Origin: an uncultured Collinsella sp.
Lineage (GTDB): Bacteria; Actinomycetota; Coriobacteriia; Coriobacteriales; Coriobacteriaceae
Assembly (NCBI GenBank): GCA_900752345.1
Contig: CAADVA010000167.1
Location: forward strand, 1-38,995
Length of the DNA stretch: 38,995 nucleotides
Direction of reading: 5' to 3'
Positions 13,879 to 21,914 of this stretch are shown piece by piece; position 1 is the first letter of the stretch, and every line of letters starts with the position of its first letter. Below the pieces are notes generated by a model, which had not been told where the DNA came from, searched no databases, and was given only the letters and a program-made list of their open reading frames with translations. A program made the position numbers and the translations under genes.

Positions 13879-16368
13879 TTAGCTGATTCCCACAAACATG
13901 CAGCCCGAGGTGGCGCCGCGTAGGCGGGCGGCGGGCTTGCGGCCGGGCCGGCCCGGTTCCGACGGCCCGCGGGCGCGGCCCCGCCCCACCTCATCCGTCT
14001 CGAGCAACGTTCCGTCCACCATGAGACGACGCACGCCGGCATCGAGCAACTGCGGAACCTGCGGCGTGAGGTCGATGGGGTAGGCATCGTACAGGCGAGA
14101 GCGGCCGTGGATGTCGGTGCGGACGGGCATGACCTTTCCGTCGATATTCTTGAGCGAGAGCTTGCGGGCACGCAGGCGGCAGTTGGCACAATCGTGGATG
14201 CAGCCGTTGGCAACCTGCAGAATGCAATGCTCGCTTGTCATGACGCGCGGGCGGCCGAACACGGTGATGCCCAGGGCTGCGGGCGCGGAGGTGCCAAGCG
14301 AGATAATCTCGTCGAGCGTGATCTCGGGCGAGAGCCAAAACGCGCCGGCACCGCGCTCGGCGAGCGCCTCCATGCAGGGCGTATTGTGCACGGGCAGGCA
14401 AGAGCGAATCTCGGCCGTGGCGCCAACCTGGGCGGCCAGGGCAAGCTCGGAGATATTGCCAATAGCGATCGTGGCGCCGGCAACAACCCACGGGTCGACG
14501 CGTACGTGGTCAATGGCGCGACAGACCTCGTCGAGTACGGGTACAATGCCCTGCTCAAACGCACTGGCGGGGGAGACACCGGCGGCCTCGAGCGCGTCGG
14601 TGGCCATGTAGATGCGCGTTGCACCCTCGGCGCGAGCGGCCTCGGCGGCGTCGAGCGTGGTGACGGTGACACAGATCTGCGGCTCATCGCGGTAGTGCTC
14701 GGGCGCGGGGCGGGAATCACTGGTGACAATCGCCGGCAGCTCGAGCGTGCGGGCGCGCTCGTCGTACGGCGCCAGAATGGCCTCTTCCAGCGTCTTGCAA
14801 GCGGCGGCACGCACCTTGTGCACGGCGGAGAAGCCCATGCCACAGCCCTCATCGAGCGTCACATCAAAGCTCGCAGCCTCAAAGGGCGAGGAGCCCATAC
14901 GCCCGACGTGCTCCACCAGATCGGCCGCCTCGACGGCGCGGGTCTTGGCGGCCTCGACGGTAAAGCCGGTGGCGGTGGCGGTGAGCGCGGGATCGTCGCA
15001 GCAGGTGAGCGTAACGGTAAACGGCTCGCCCAGACGCGCCACGACGGACACATCTACGGCGCGGCGGCGCAGCACATCGCGCTGGAGCGCGGCGCCGGCG
15101 GCGTCGATGGCGCGCTGGCTTCGAATCACGCGCACGCGGCAGCCCTCGGGCATGCTACGGGGCACGCGGCACTCGATGACGTCACCCGCGGCGGCATCAT
15201 CGGCGGCGATGGTGGTCAGGAACTGGTCGAACTCATCGTCGTGGCGAAGCTCCAGCAGGTCGCCCTTGCCCACGGGCTCAAACAGCTCAATGCGGGCGAT
15301 GGCAGCGCGGCGACGGCGGTCGTCGGGCTTGAGCCCGCGCACATCGCGGTTGGTCAGGCGGCTGCCGAGCACCGTGCCCACGATCTGGCCGCGGTTGTTG
15401 GAGCGCTCATAGCTCATCATCTCGTCACCCGACGTACCGTCTTGGTAGGCGTGCGTAAAGTCACGGTTAAAGCAGCGCTTGAGCTGGCGCTGGCGGGCGG
15501 TCTCTTCATCCTTAGAGGTCGAAACATCGGCCAGCATGTCATCAATCTGACGACGATACACGTCGACGATGGAGTACACGTAATCGGGGGCCTTCATGCG
15601 GCCTTCGAGCTTGAGCGATGCGGCACCGGCGTCATACAGACGACGAACGAGCTGCGAGGTATTGGTATCGCGCGGGCATAGCGCGCGCTCGCGACCGGCA
15701 GGGGAGAGCGAGCGGCCGTTCTCGTCGATCAGCTCGTAAGGCAGGCGACAGGGCTGAGCACACATGCCGCGGTTGGCCGAGCGGCCCGCCATGGCAAAGC
15801 TCGACAGCAGGCACAGGCCCGAGTAGCAAAAGCAGATGGCGCCGTGGCTAAAGACCTCGAGGTCAACGTCGGGCGCGGCGTCGTGGATGGCGGCGATCTC
15901 GTCGATGGAGAGCTCACGCGAGAGGGTCACGCGGTCGGCGCCCTGCTCGCGGCACCAGATAGTCCCACGGTCATCGTGGATGTTCGCCTGGGTCGAGATG
16001 TGCGTCTCGATGCCGGGCATGGTGCGCTTGACCTCAAAGAACAGGCCCCAGTCCTGGATAATGAAGGCATCGGCGCCCAGCGTGGAGCAGCGGTGGATGA
16101 GTTGCAGCGCATCGCCCATCTCGGACTGCTTGATGACGATGTTGACCGTGACGTAGACGCGCGAGCCGGCCAGGTGCGCAGCGCGGCAGGCCTGCTCAAA
16201 GGCCTCATCGGTAAAGTTGGTTGCCTTGCGGCGGGCGTTGAAGCTGCCCATGCCACAGTAGATGGCGTCTGCCCCGGCAGCGAGCGCGGCGGCAAAGGGC
16301 TCGGGGCCTCCGGCGGGGGCCAAGAGCTCGGGTCTGCGGTTGGTGGTTCGACTGGCGGTTGCGGTCAT
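13879..16368 (-). CDS. U32 family protein (RlhA-like, annotated as peptidase or collagenase)
   Basis: The 829-residue product begins with LLAPAGGPEPFAAALAAGAD, typical of U32 proteins, and shows the family signature EVFSHGAICFCYSGLCLLS with neighbouring CAQPCRLPY. The length fits the long form with a C-terminal DUF3656-like part. Near the C-terminus a cysteine cluster (CILQVANGCIHDCANCR) suggests a metal or Fe-S site. The family is called peptidase U32, but Escherichia coli RlhA acts in 23S rRNA hydroxylation, so RNA modification is at least as likely as proteolysis. AGGCAGGA precedes the ATG. It is upstream of the pseudouridine synthase in one operon. Confidence 0.88.
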   Translation of the reverse strand: MTATASRTTNRRPELLAPAGGPEPFAAALAAGADAIYCGMGSFNARRKATNFTDEAFEQACRAAHLAGSRVYVTVNIVIKQSEMGDALQLIHRCSTLGADAFIIQDWGLFFEVKRTMPGIETHISTQANIHDDRGTIWCREQGADRVTLSRELSIDEIAAIHDAAPDVDLEVFSHGAICFCYSGLCLLSSFAMAGRSANRGMCAQPCRLPYELIDENGRSLSPAGRERALCPRDTNTSQLVRRLYDAGAASLKLEGRMKAPDYVYSIVDVYRRQIDDMLADVSTSKDEETARQRQLKRCFNRDFTHAYQDGTSGDEMMSYERSNNRGQIVGTVLGSRLTNRDVRGLKPDDRRRRAAIARIELFEPVGKGDLLELRHDDEFDQFLTTIAADDAAAGDVIECRVPRSMPEGCRVRVIRSQRAIDAAGAALQRDVLRRRAVDVSVVARLGEPFTVTLTCCDDPALTATATGFTVEAAKTRAVEAADLVEHVGRMGSSPFEAASFDVTLDEGCGMGFSAVHKVRAAACKTLEEAILAPYDERARTLELPAIVTSDSRPAPEHYRDEPQICVTVTTLDAAEAARAEGATRIYMATDALEAAGVSPASAFEQGIVPVLDEVCRAIDHVRVDPWVVAGATIAIGNISELALAAQVGATAEIRSCLPVHNTPCMEALAERGAGAFWLSPEITLDEIISLGTSAPAALGITVFGRPRVMTSEHCILQVANGCIHDCANCRLRARKLSLKNIDGKVMPVRTDIHGRSRLYDAYPIDLTPQVPQLLDAGVRRLMVDGTLLETDEVGRGRARGPSEPGRPGRKPAARLRGATSGCMFVGIS

Positions 16369-16478
16369 ATCCTGCCTTTCAAAATGCTCAGATACTCAAA
16401 AGTATAGTGGCGCCGTCGCGATGGGCGATGCCCGCAGCCTAAGCAGGACAAAGTCTTCAGCAGCCTCTCAGGCAACAA

Positions 16479-16509
16479 TGATCCGTTTTCCTCCGTCCCC
16501 AAGGGATCA
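16479..16509. repeat. Third copy of the 31-bp palindromic repeat
   Basis: It shares TGATCCGTTTTCCTCCGTCC with 10676-10706 and 10729-10759. It lies at the 3' end of the YheO-type regulator gene on the other strand. Confidence 0.75.
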
Positions 16510-16514
16510 GTGGG

Positions 16515-17171
16515 TTAGCCCTCCTTGCGGACCTTTTGTAGATAGCGGTAGACGCTGGGCTCAGAGATGCCAAGCGCGGCGGCGGCGCAGGCAACGGCAC
16601 CCTTGAGCATAAACACGCCGTTGCCGTTGAGATGGCGAATAACGTCCACGCGGTCGGCCTGGCCGAGCGAGGCGACATCCTGTCCGCGGCTTTCGAGCAA
16701 CTCGGAAATACTGCGGTCGATGAGCTCCTGTGTGGACTCCGAAAGGCTTTCGACCTCGATGGGGGAGGGCTCCGTGCGGACCGGCGCGGCGTCGAAGCAG
16801 GCCATAAGCTGCTGGGCCATGGCATTGATGTTGCGCACGGCCGAAAGATCGGTGTTGACGCACAGCATGCCGACGATCTCGCCGTCCTCACGGATAAAGT
16901 ACGTCGCGGACTCCAACGTCTTGCCGCTGGCCCCGCGCCCCTCGCAGCCCGTAATAAACGGCAAGTCGCGATACTTGGGGTCGTGCATAATCTTGAGCGC
17001 AAGATCGGTAGCGGGTCCGCCAATCTTGCGGCCGCTCACGATACCGTTGCGAATATCGACGATGGCGTGGTCGGGATCCGAGAAATCGTGCAGGACGATT
17101 TCGCTGTTTTTGCCGAGTATCTGCTCCAGGAAATCGACCATCGGCAAAAAGCGGCGTACGGTCTCGTTCAC
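16515..17171 (-). CDS. YheO-like PAS and HTH transcriptional regulator
   Basis: The 218-residue product has an N-terminal YheO-type PAS domain (EIVLHDFSDPDHAIVDIRNG; YFIREDGEIVGMLCVNTD) and a C-terminal helix-turn-helix (AAALGISEPSVYRYLQKV). The start is GTG at 17171 with AAAGGAG 7 nt before it; the frame is open to 17312, but that part has no such site. It diverges from the NCS2 permease gene across a 352-nt region, so it probably senses a ligand and controls that transporter, although this is inference. A paralogue of the same family is at 37214-37867. Confidence 0.87.
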   Translation of the reverse strand: MNETVRRFLPMVDFLEQILGKNSEIVLHDFSDPDHAIVDIRNGIVSGRKIGGPATDLALKIMHDPKYRDLPFITGCEGRGASGKTLESATYFIREDGEIVGMLCVNTDLSAVRNINAMAQQLMACFDAAPVRTEPSPIEVESLSESTQELIDRSISELLESRGQDVASLGQADRVDVIRHLNGNGVFMLKGAVACAAAALGISEPSVYRYLQKVRKEG

Positions 17172-17304
17172 GAGCAACTCCTTTGGGTGAAATCGGAAAT
17201 GTTCATAACAATTTTTTCTCATGGTAACACGGTGTCTATTGACTCGCATATTCGCAGGTACATTGCGTAATACAGATGAGCGGAAGGATTTTGGCGGTAA
17301 ACGG

Positions 17305-17333
17305 TTGACCAAAAGAATAGTAAGATGTTATTT
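17305..17333 (+). promoter_or_regulatory. Candidate promoter for the NCS2 permease
   Basis: TTGACC (17305-17310), a 17-nt spacer and TTATTT (17328-17333) give an acceptable sigma-70 match, about 185 nt before the permease ATG. The whole region 17172-17523 is AT-rich and non-coding. No purine riboswitch core was recognised. Confidence 0.4.
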
Positions 17334-17523
17334 TGACCAGACACTTTCCTGAACTGCGGAAATGTATTATCTCAGCTGAAGAATAGTCTGATAACAAAAA
17401 ATTATTATTAAATGTGAGGAAAATCTTCAATACGATATGCAACGAAGGCACAACCTCAGCCCCGCACTGCGTCACAATAGGACGCTAGATGCGAAAACAA
17501 CTACTTCTAGGATTGGTGGTCAA

Positions 17524-18918
17524 ATGGCCCAGGAGACGGTTACGAACGGCACTGAAGCCCTGTTCACTCGTGAAGGCATGCCGCCCGTTAAGGAAATGAT
17601 CCCGTGTGCCCTTCAGCACGTGTTGGCATCGTTTGCCGGCATCATTACCCCGGCGGTCATCATGGCCGGCGTCTACGGCTTTAATAGCCAGCAGAGCACC
17701 GACATCATTCAGGTTGCGCTCATTCTTTCGGCACTCGACACAGCCCTTCAGGCCTTCGCTCCCTTCCGTCGCATCGGCGGCGGCCTGCCCATCGTCATGG
17801 GCGTCTCGTTCGCGTTCCTGCCGGCCCTGCAGGCCATGGGCGCCTCGGGCTTTAGCTTTGGTGCGCTGCTGGGCGGCGAGATTGTCGGCGGTGCCGTCGC
17901 GGCCCTCTTTGGTCTGGCCTACAGCAAGATTAAGTGGCTGTTCCCGCCCGTCGTGACCGGTACGGTCATCTTCTCCATCGGCGTTTCGCTGTATCCCACG
18001 GCCGTCAAGTATATGGCCGGCGGTATGGGCACGCCGCTGTGGGGCACCCCGCAGGCCTGGTGCGTCGCTCTTATCACCTTCGCCGTGGTCTTTGCGCTCG
18101 CCAACTTTGGCAAGGGCACGCTCAAGCTGGGATCCGTGTTCTTTGGCATGATCGTCGGCATGATTGTTTCGATCCCCTTTGGCATGATCGATTTCTCCAG
18201 CGTCGCCACCGCCCAGGTCTTCGCCCTTCCCAAGCTCATGCCCTACGCGCTCGAGTTTGATCCCGAGGTCTGCATTACCCTCGCCGTCGTGTTCCCCATG
18301 GTTGCCATCCAGGTTATCGGTGACGTCTCCGCCGCCTGCCTGGGCTCCATCGACCGTATGCCCACCGAGCGCGAGCTCTCCGGCGCTATCGTGTCCCAGG
18401 GCATCACCTCTATGGTCGGCGGCCTGCTGGGCGGTCTTCCCACCAGCGCCCTTGGCCAGAACGTGGGCATCATCTGCTCCAACAAGGTCGTCAACAAGTG
18501 GGTCTTTGTGACCATCGCGGCCGTCTTTGCCGTCGCCGGTCTGTTCCCGCAGCTTTCTGCCGTCCTTTCCGCTATCCCGCAGCCCGTCATCGGCGGCGCG
18601 ACCGTCGGCGTCTTTGGCACCATCACCATGAACGGCGTGCGCATGTTCACCCGCGAGGGCCTCACGCAGCGCACTACCACCATCGTCGGTACTTCCGTCG
18701 TCTTTGGCCTGGGTATCTGGATGGCCAGCGGCTGCCTCGCCGGCGAGGGTATGCCCACCTGGGTGTCCACCGTCATCGGCTCCAATGCCGTAACCCCCAC
18801 CGCCATCATGGCCATTGTCCTTAACCTGATCCTTCCGCAGACGCCGGTCGTGGCTCAACACATCGATGCTGCCAAGGACGCTGCCGTGGATCTGGTCTTG
18901 CCCGAGAGCAAGAAGTAA
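17524..18918 (+). CDS. NCS2 family uracil/xanthine permease
   Basis: The 464-residue product is a polytopic nucleobase/proton symporter of the inner membrane. Around twelve hydrophobic segments are visible. The family signature appears as GLPTSALGQNVGIICSNKV, where QNVG corresponds to the QNxG substrate motif of xanthine/uric acid carriers. The ATG at 17524 was chosen over the frame's upstream opening at 17437 because family alignments start near PPVKEMIPCALQHVLASFAG. The divergent YheO-like regulator suggests ligand-controlled expression. Xanthine or another oxidised purine is the likeliest substrate, but uracil cannot be excluded. Confidence 0.9.
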   Translation: MAQETVTNGTEALFTREGMPPVKEMIPCALQHVLASFAGIITPAVIMAGVYGFNSQQSTDIIQVALILSALDTALQAFAPFRRIGGGLPIVMGVSFAFLPALQAMGASGFSFGALLGGEIVGGAVAALFGLAYSKIKWLFPPVVTGTVIFSIGVSLYPTAVKYMAGGMGTPLWGTPQAWCVALITFAVVFALANFGKGTLKLGSVFFGMIVGMIVSIPFGMIDFSSVATAQVFALPKLMPYALEFDPEVCITLAVVFPMVAIQVIGDVSAACLGSIDRMPTERELSGAIVSQGITSMVGGLLGGLPTSALGQNVGIICSNKVVNKWVFVTIAAVFAVAGLFPQLSAVLSAIPQPVIGGATVGVFGTITMNGVRMFTREGLTQRTTTIVGTSVVFGLGIWMASGCLAGEGMPTWVSTVIGSNAVTPTAIMAIVLNLILPQTPVVAQHIDAAKDAAVDLVLPESKK

Positions 18919-18934
18919 CCAATTTGGTGCTATT

Positions 18935-18966
18935 CGTCGGCGGACGCATCGCCTCGTCCGCCGACG
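18935..18966. terminator. Perfect 12-bp hairpin after the permease
   Basis: CGTCGGCGGACG (18935-18946) pairs with CGTCCGCCGACG (18955-18966) around an 8-nt loop, 17 nt after the stop codon. No U tract follows, so it may act in mRNA stability rather than termination. Confidence 0.6.
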
Positions 18967-19022
18967 TCATGCGGCGTCAAGCTGCACTTCAACCGCCCCT
19001 TTTGCGTGCGCCGCTTGTCGAA

Positions 19023-19078
19023 TTACGTTATAGCTAGCTATATTATAGGAAGGTATAATATAGCTAGCTATAACGTAA
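19023..19078. promoter_or_regulatory. Perfect 25-bp palindrome upstream of the DUF234-type ATPase
   Basis: Bases 19023-19047 are exactly inverted at 19054-19078, with the 6-nt centre GGAAGG. Each arm contains TAGCTAGCTA, and a TATAAT lies in the right arm. It ends 15 nt before the ATPase start codon and so overlaps its likely promoter and 5' end. An autoregulatory operator is the simplest reading. It could also form a hairpin at the mRNA 5' end. Confidence 0.75.
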
Positions 19079-19093
19079 AAGAAGGATGGCCCT

Positions 19094-20485
19094 ATGTTTA
19101 TAGGAAGAACAGCGGAAATGTCCGAGCTCAATCGACTGTATGGCACGGGCTCCTTTGAGATGCCTGTGATTTACGGTCGCCGTCGTGTGGGTAAAACGCG
19201 CCTTATCACAGAGTTCATCCAAGGCAAGAAGGCTATTTACTTTCAAGCTCGTCGTACCAATGCAGAGGCAAACCTGCACGGCTTTAGTCAGGCGATACTT
19301 GCAGGCTCGGTTGGTGCTGTAGGCGTGTCGTTCCGTAGTTTTGACGAAGCGTTCGATGCATTGGCCACCATGGCTCGCACGGAACGTTTGATTGTCGTGA
19401 TTGACGAGTACCCCTATCTCGCCCAATCGAATCCCGAGATCAGCTCGTTGCTGCAAGACAAGATCGATCACTTGTACAAAGAGACCAAGCTCATGCTTAT
19501 CCTGTGCGGGTCGTCGCTTTCGTTCATGGAAGAGCAGGTGCTGGGCTACGAGAGTCCGCTATACGGTAGGCGTACGGCCCAGTTTAAGATCATGCCGCTC
19601 GATTTTACGACGACCCTCGACCTGTGGCAGAGCATGGGTCGCGAAGACGCTGCGGTTTGCTATGGCATGACGGGCGGCATTCCTGCATATATCGAGAAAG
19701 TCGATCCTACCGTATCGCTTAAGGACAACATCAAGCGTCTTTTTCTTACTCCTACGGGCTATCTCTTTGAGGAGCCGAGTAACCTGCTATTGCAAGAGTG
19801 CCGCAATCCCGAGCAATATGATGCGATCGTGCAAGCAATTGCTCAGGGGCGCTCGAAGATCTCGGAGATTGCGAGCTCTACGGGAATCCCTGCGAGCAAC
19901 GTAAAGAGCTATGTGGATAAGCTGGCGTCGCTTGGGATTGTCGAGCGCGAGCTGCCCCTAAACGAGACGAGCAATAAGCGAGCCGTGTATCTTCTGAGCG
20001 ACCAGATGTTTAGGTTCTGGTACAAGTTTGTGCCGCAGAACATTGGGCTGATTCAAAACGATATGGCCGAGATGGCGTATAAGCGCATTGAGCCGCACGT
20101 ATCGGATTACATGGGTACGGTCTTTGAGCTTATATGCAGACAATACGTGTACGAACTCGCGCGCGCGGGCCAGCTCGATGTGGTTCCGGCGAGCGTCGGG
20201 CGCTGGTGGGGGACGGATAATCGCACGCATACGCAGGAAGAAATCGACTTGATTGTTGACGATGGCGAGGGCACTGCGCTGTTTGCGGAGTGCAAATGGC
20301 GCAATGAACCGGTGGGCGAAGACGTGCTGCAAAAGCTCGTGCACCGAAGCGAGCTCTTTAGACGGCAGCACAAAAGCTATGCGATCTTCTCGAAGCGCGG
20401 CTTTACGCAAGGATGTCAGGAAGCTGCGGCGAACAGGGGAGATACCAAGTTGATTTCGTTTGCCGAGATGTGCGAGCGGAGATAA
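19094..20485 (+). CDS. AAA ATPase with C-terminal DUF234-like nuclease fold
   Basis: The 463-residue product starts MFIGRTAEMSELNRLY, as in the archaeal-type ATPase family. Walker A is GRRRVGKT at residues 28-35 and Walker B is LIVVIDEYPY near 96-105. A winged-helix segment (KISEIASSTGIPASNVKSYV) precedes a C-terminal part with EEIDLIV and FAECKW, the D-x(n)-ExK arrangement of PD-(D/E)XK-like folds. The function of these proteins is unknown; they behave like selfish or defence-linked accessory genes. AGAAGGA precedes the ATG, which lies 15 nt after the 25-bp palindrome. It is not in an operon. Confidence 0.85.
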   Translation: MFIGRTAEMSELNRLYGTGSFEMPVIYGRRRVGKTRLITEFIQGKKAIYFQARRTNAEANLHGFSQAILAGSVGAVGVSFRSFDEAFDALATMARTERLIVVIDEYPYLAQSNPEISSLLQDKIDHLYKETKLMLILCGSSLSFMEEQVLGYESPLYGRRTAQFKIMPLDFTTTLDLWQSMGREDAAVCYGMTGGIPAYIEKVDPTVSLKDNIKRLFLTPTGYLFEEPSNLLLQECRNPEQYDAIVQAIAQGRSKISEIASSTGIPASNVKSYVDKLASLGIVERELPLNETSNKRAVYLLSDQMFRFWYKFVPQNIGLIQNDMAEMAYKRIEPHVSDYMGTVFELICRQYVYELARAGQLDVVPASVGRWWGTDNRTHTQEEIDLIVDDGEGTALFAECKWRNEPVGEDVLQKLVHRSELFRRQHKSYAIFSKRGFTQGCQEAAANRGDTKLISFAEMCERR

Positions 20486-20536
20486 CCAAGCGCGCTCTGA
20501 TGTGATGCTCGGAATGGGTCGCGCCAATGATGCCAA

Positions 20537-20650
20537 GCGTAAAACCTTCAATGAATATGGCGTAAAAACTACAGCGGTCATGGCGTAAAAACTACATTGA
20601 AAGTAGCGTAAAAACAGCATTGAGAATGGCGTAATTTCGCATATCGCATG
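20537..20650 (+). repeat. Five direct repeats at exact 23-nt period
   Basis: GCGTAAAA (GCGTAA in the last copy) begins at 20537, 20560, 20583, 20606 and 20629, each exactly 23 nt from the next. The two central copies share GCGTAAAAACTACA. The array lies directly before the remnant of a DUF4143 ATPase gene. It is too short in repeat and spacer for CRISPR and looks like an iterated operator. Confidence 0.85.
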
Positions 20651-20651
20651 A

Positions 20652-21034
20652 TCGCCCGAGCTCGCACACGGCCTTTTGCGAGCTCTTGCCATGAACGAGA
20701 GCCAGGCTGTCACGTACAAGACGCTCATAAAGGACGCCTCGTACGGTGAGGCGGGCCCCGACGAGAGGACCATCGCTGCGTACCTGGATCTCTTCAACAG
20801 GCTCAAGCTGACCGAGGACCTGTGCGGATGGGAGCCATCGAGGTCAAGCTGAGTGATGCGAAAGCAGACGATGGAGCGAGAAATCTCAAGGCGCTGGAGA
20901 GGAAAGTGCTCTCCAATCCTGCCGCCCATAATGCCGCGCCGGCGTTTTTGGCGGTCGTGGTTGGAAAGGGGAGCATTGCCTACACACGCGACGACGGCGT
21001 GGCGGTGATCCCCATGGCGGCACTTGGGGCGTAG
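20652..21034 (+). pseudogene. Remnant of a DUF4143-type ATPase gene
   Basis: Two pieces of one protein family are recognisable in different frames. The first (20652-20852) reads through MNESQAVTYKTLIKDASYG and LFNRLKLTEDLCGWEP, a stretch typical of the middle of DUF4143 ATPases. The second (about 20831-21034) reads IEVKLSDAKADDGARNLK to AYTRDDGVAVIPMAALGA, the usual C-terminus including the ExK motif. The P-loop half and the part between the two pieces are missing, and the pieces are joined out of frame. The repeat array upstream has survived intact. Confidence 0.8.
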
Positions 21035-21147
21035 TGGTTTTGCGGGCATGGTATTGCGCCCCGCTTTCATGTCCGCACGAGCGCCTATCCTTACGACAAT
21101 GTAGCCGCCTGTGTAGTAAGCGGCAGGCAACGAAGAAAGGCCCAACC

Positions 21148-21882
21148 GTGTCAGCTGAAAAGACGCCGGGTATCTCGGCTATCGATACGACGAACTTTGC
21201 GCGCCAGATCGTGCTGGACTTTGAGTTTGCGCCGGTGCCAAAGCAGCGCCAGCGCCGTGGGCTGCGCAATGAGATTATCGAGGTCGGCGCCGTCAAGCTC
21301 GATTACCACGGCAACGTTATGGGCGAGTTCTCGCAGTTTGTGCAGACGGAATTTACCGAAGGCGTTGCGTTTCCCGTCCGCGAGCTCACAGGGATATCAG
21401 CCGTGGACACCGCGATGGCCGATCCGCTCTATGTGGTGATCAAAAGGCTCGGCGATTGGATCGGTCGCTACTCCGCCCAGATAGTTTGCTGGAGCGGGAC
21501 GGACCGTCGACAACTTTTGACCGAGTGCCAGGCAAAGCGCATCGACCTTTCCGCATTTCCTACGGACTGGGCCGACCTGCAGGCGTTTTACACCTCAATC
21601 ATGGACGTGGGCAGCCACGGGCGAGTCTCGTTGGGCGACGCGGCAACGTGGTTTGGCATCGAGTTCGACGAGTCGACGGGCCACGCCCACAGCGCCCTAG
21701 CCGATGCGCGCGTGACCGCTAAGCTGCTCAAGCAGATGATGGAGGGGGACTATCACGTGAGTCCGCACGCCCAGGAGATCCGCCAGCGGTGGGGGATGGG
21801 CGAGCGACCCCAGACGCGCCTCTCTAGCAAGTGCCCCGAGCTGGGCGACCTGCTGCTAAAGCTGAAAGCGGAGGGGAGGTAG
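21148..21882 (+). CDS. DEDD-family 3'-5' exonuclease (DnaQ/RNase T-like)
   Basis: The 244-residue product begins with a GTG at 21148, with AAGAAAGG 8 nt upstream; the frame is open to 21034, but that extension overlaps the pseudogene end and has no site. Motif I is LDFEFAP (D-x-E), a central aspartate is in VCWSGTDRRQL, and HSALADARVTAKLL matches the H-x4-D motif of DEDDh exonucleases. The IEVGAVKLD stretch after motif I is typical of the ERI1/KapD group. Substrate, RNA or DNA, is unknown. No partner gene is obvious, since its neighbours are an ATPase remnant and a gene on the other strand. Confidence 0.85.
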   Translation: MSAEKTPGISAIDTTNFARQIVLDFEFAPVPKQRQRRGLRNEIIEVGAVKLDYHGNVMGEFSQFVQTEFTEGVAFPVRELTGISAVDTAMADPLYVVIKRLGDWIGRYSAQIVCWSGTDRRQLLTECQAKRIDLSAFPTDWADLQAFYTSIMDVGSHGRVSLGDAATWFGIEFDESTGHAHSALADARVTAKLLKQMMEGDYHVSPHAQEIRQRWGMGERPQTRLSSKCPELGDLLLKLKAEGR

Positions 21883-21914
21883 GGGGCGCCCTCCGCCCAT
21901 GCTGGCGCGGCGCC

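Noticed and set aside
14107..15681. 524-codon open frame on the plus strand
   Set aside because: It is antisense to the U32 gene, glycine- and alanine-rich, with no ribosome binding site; a by-product of high GC at third positions.
17172..17523. Purine riboswitch before the permease
   Set aside because: The region is the right length and context, but the conserved purine aptamer core was not found.
17485..18861. 458-codon open frame on the minus strand
   Set aside because: It is antisense to the NCS2 permease and of low complexity (D, G, H rich); the permease is clearly the real gene.
20537..20650. CRISPR-like spacing of five repeats
   Set aside because: A 23-nt period leaves spacers of about 10-13 nt, too short for CRISPR, and no cas genes are present.
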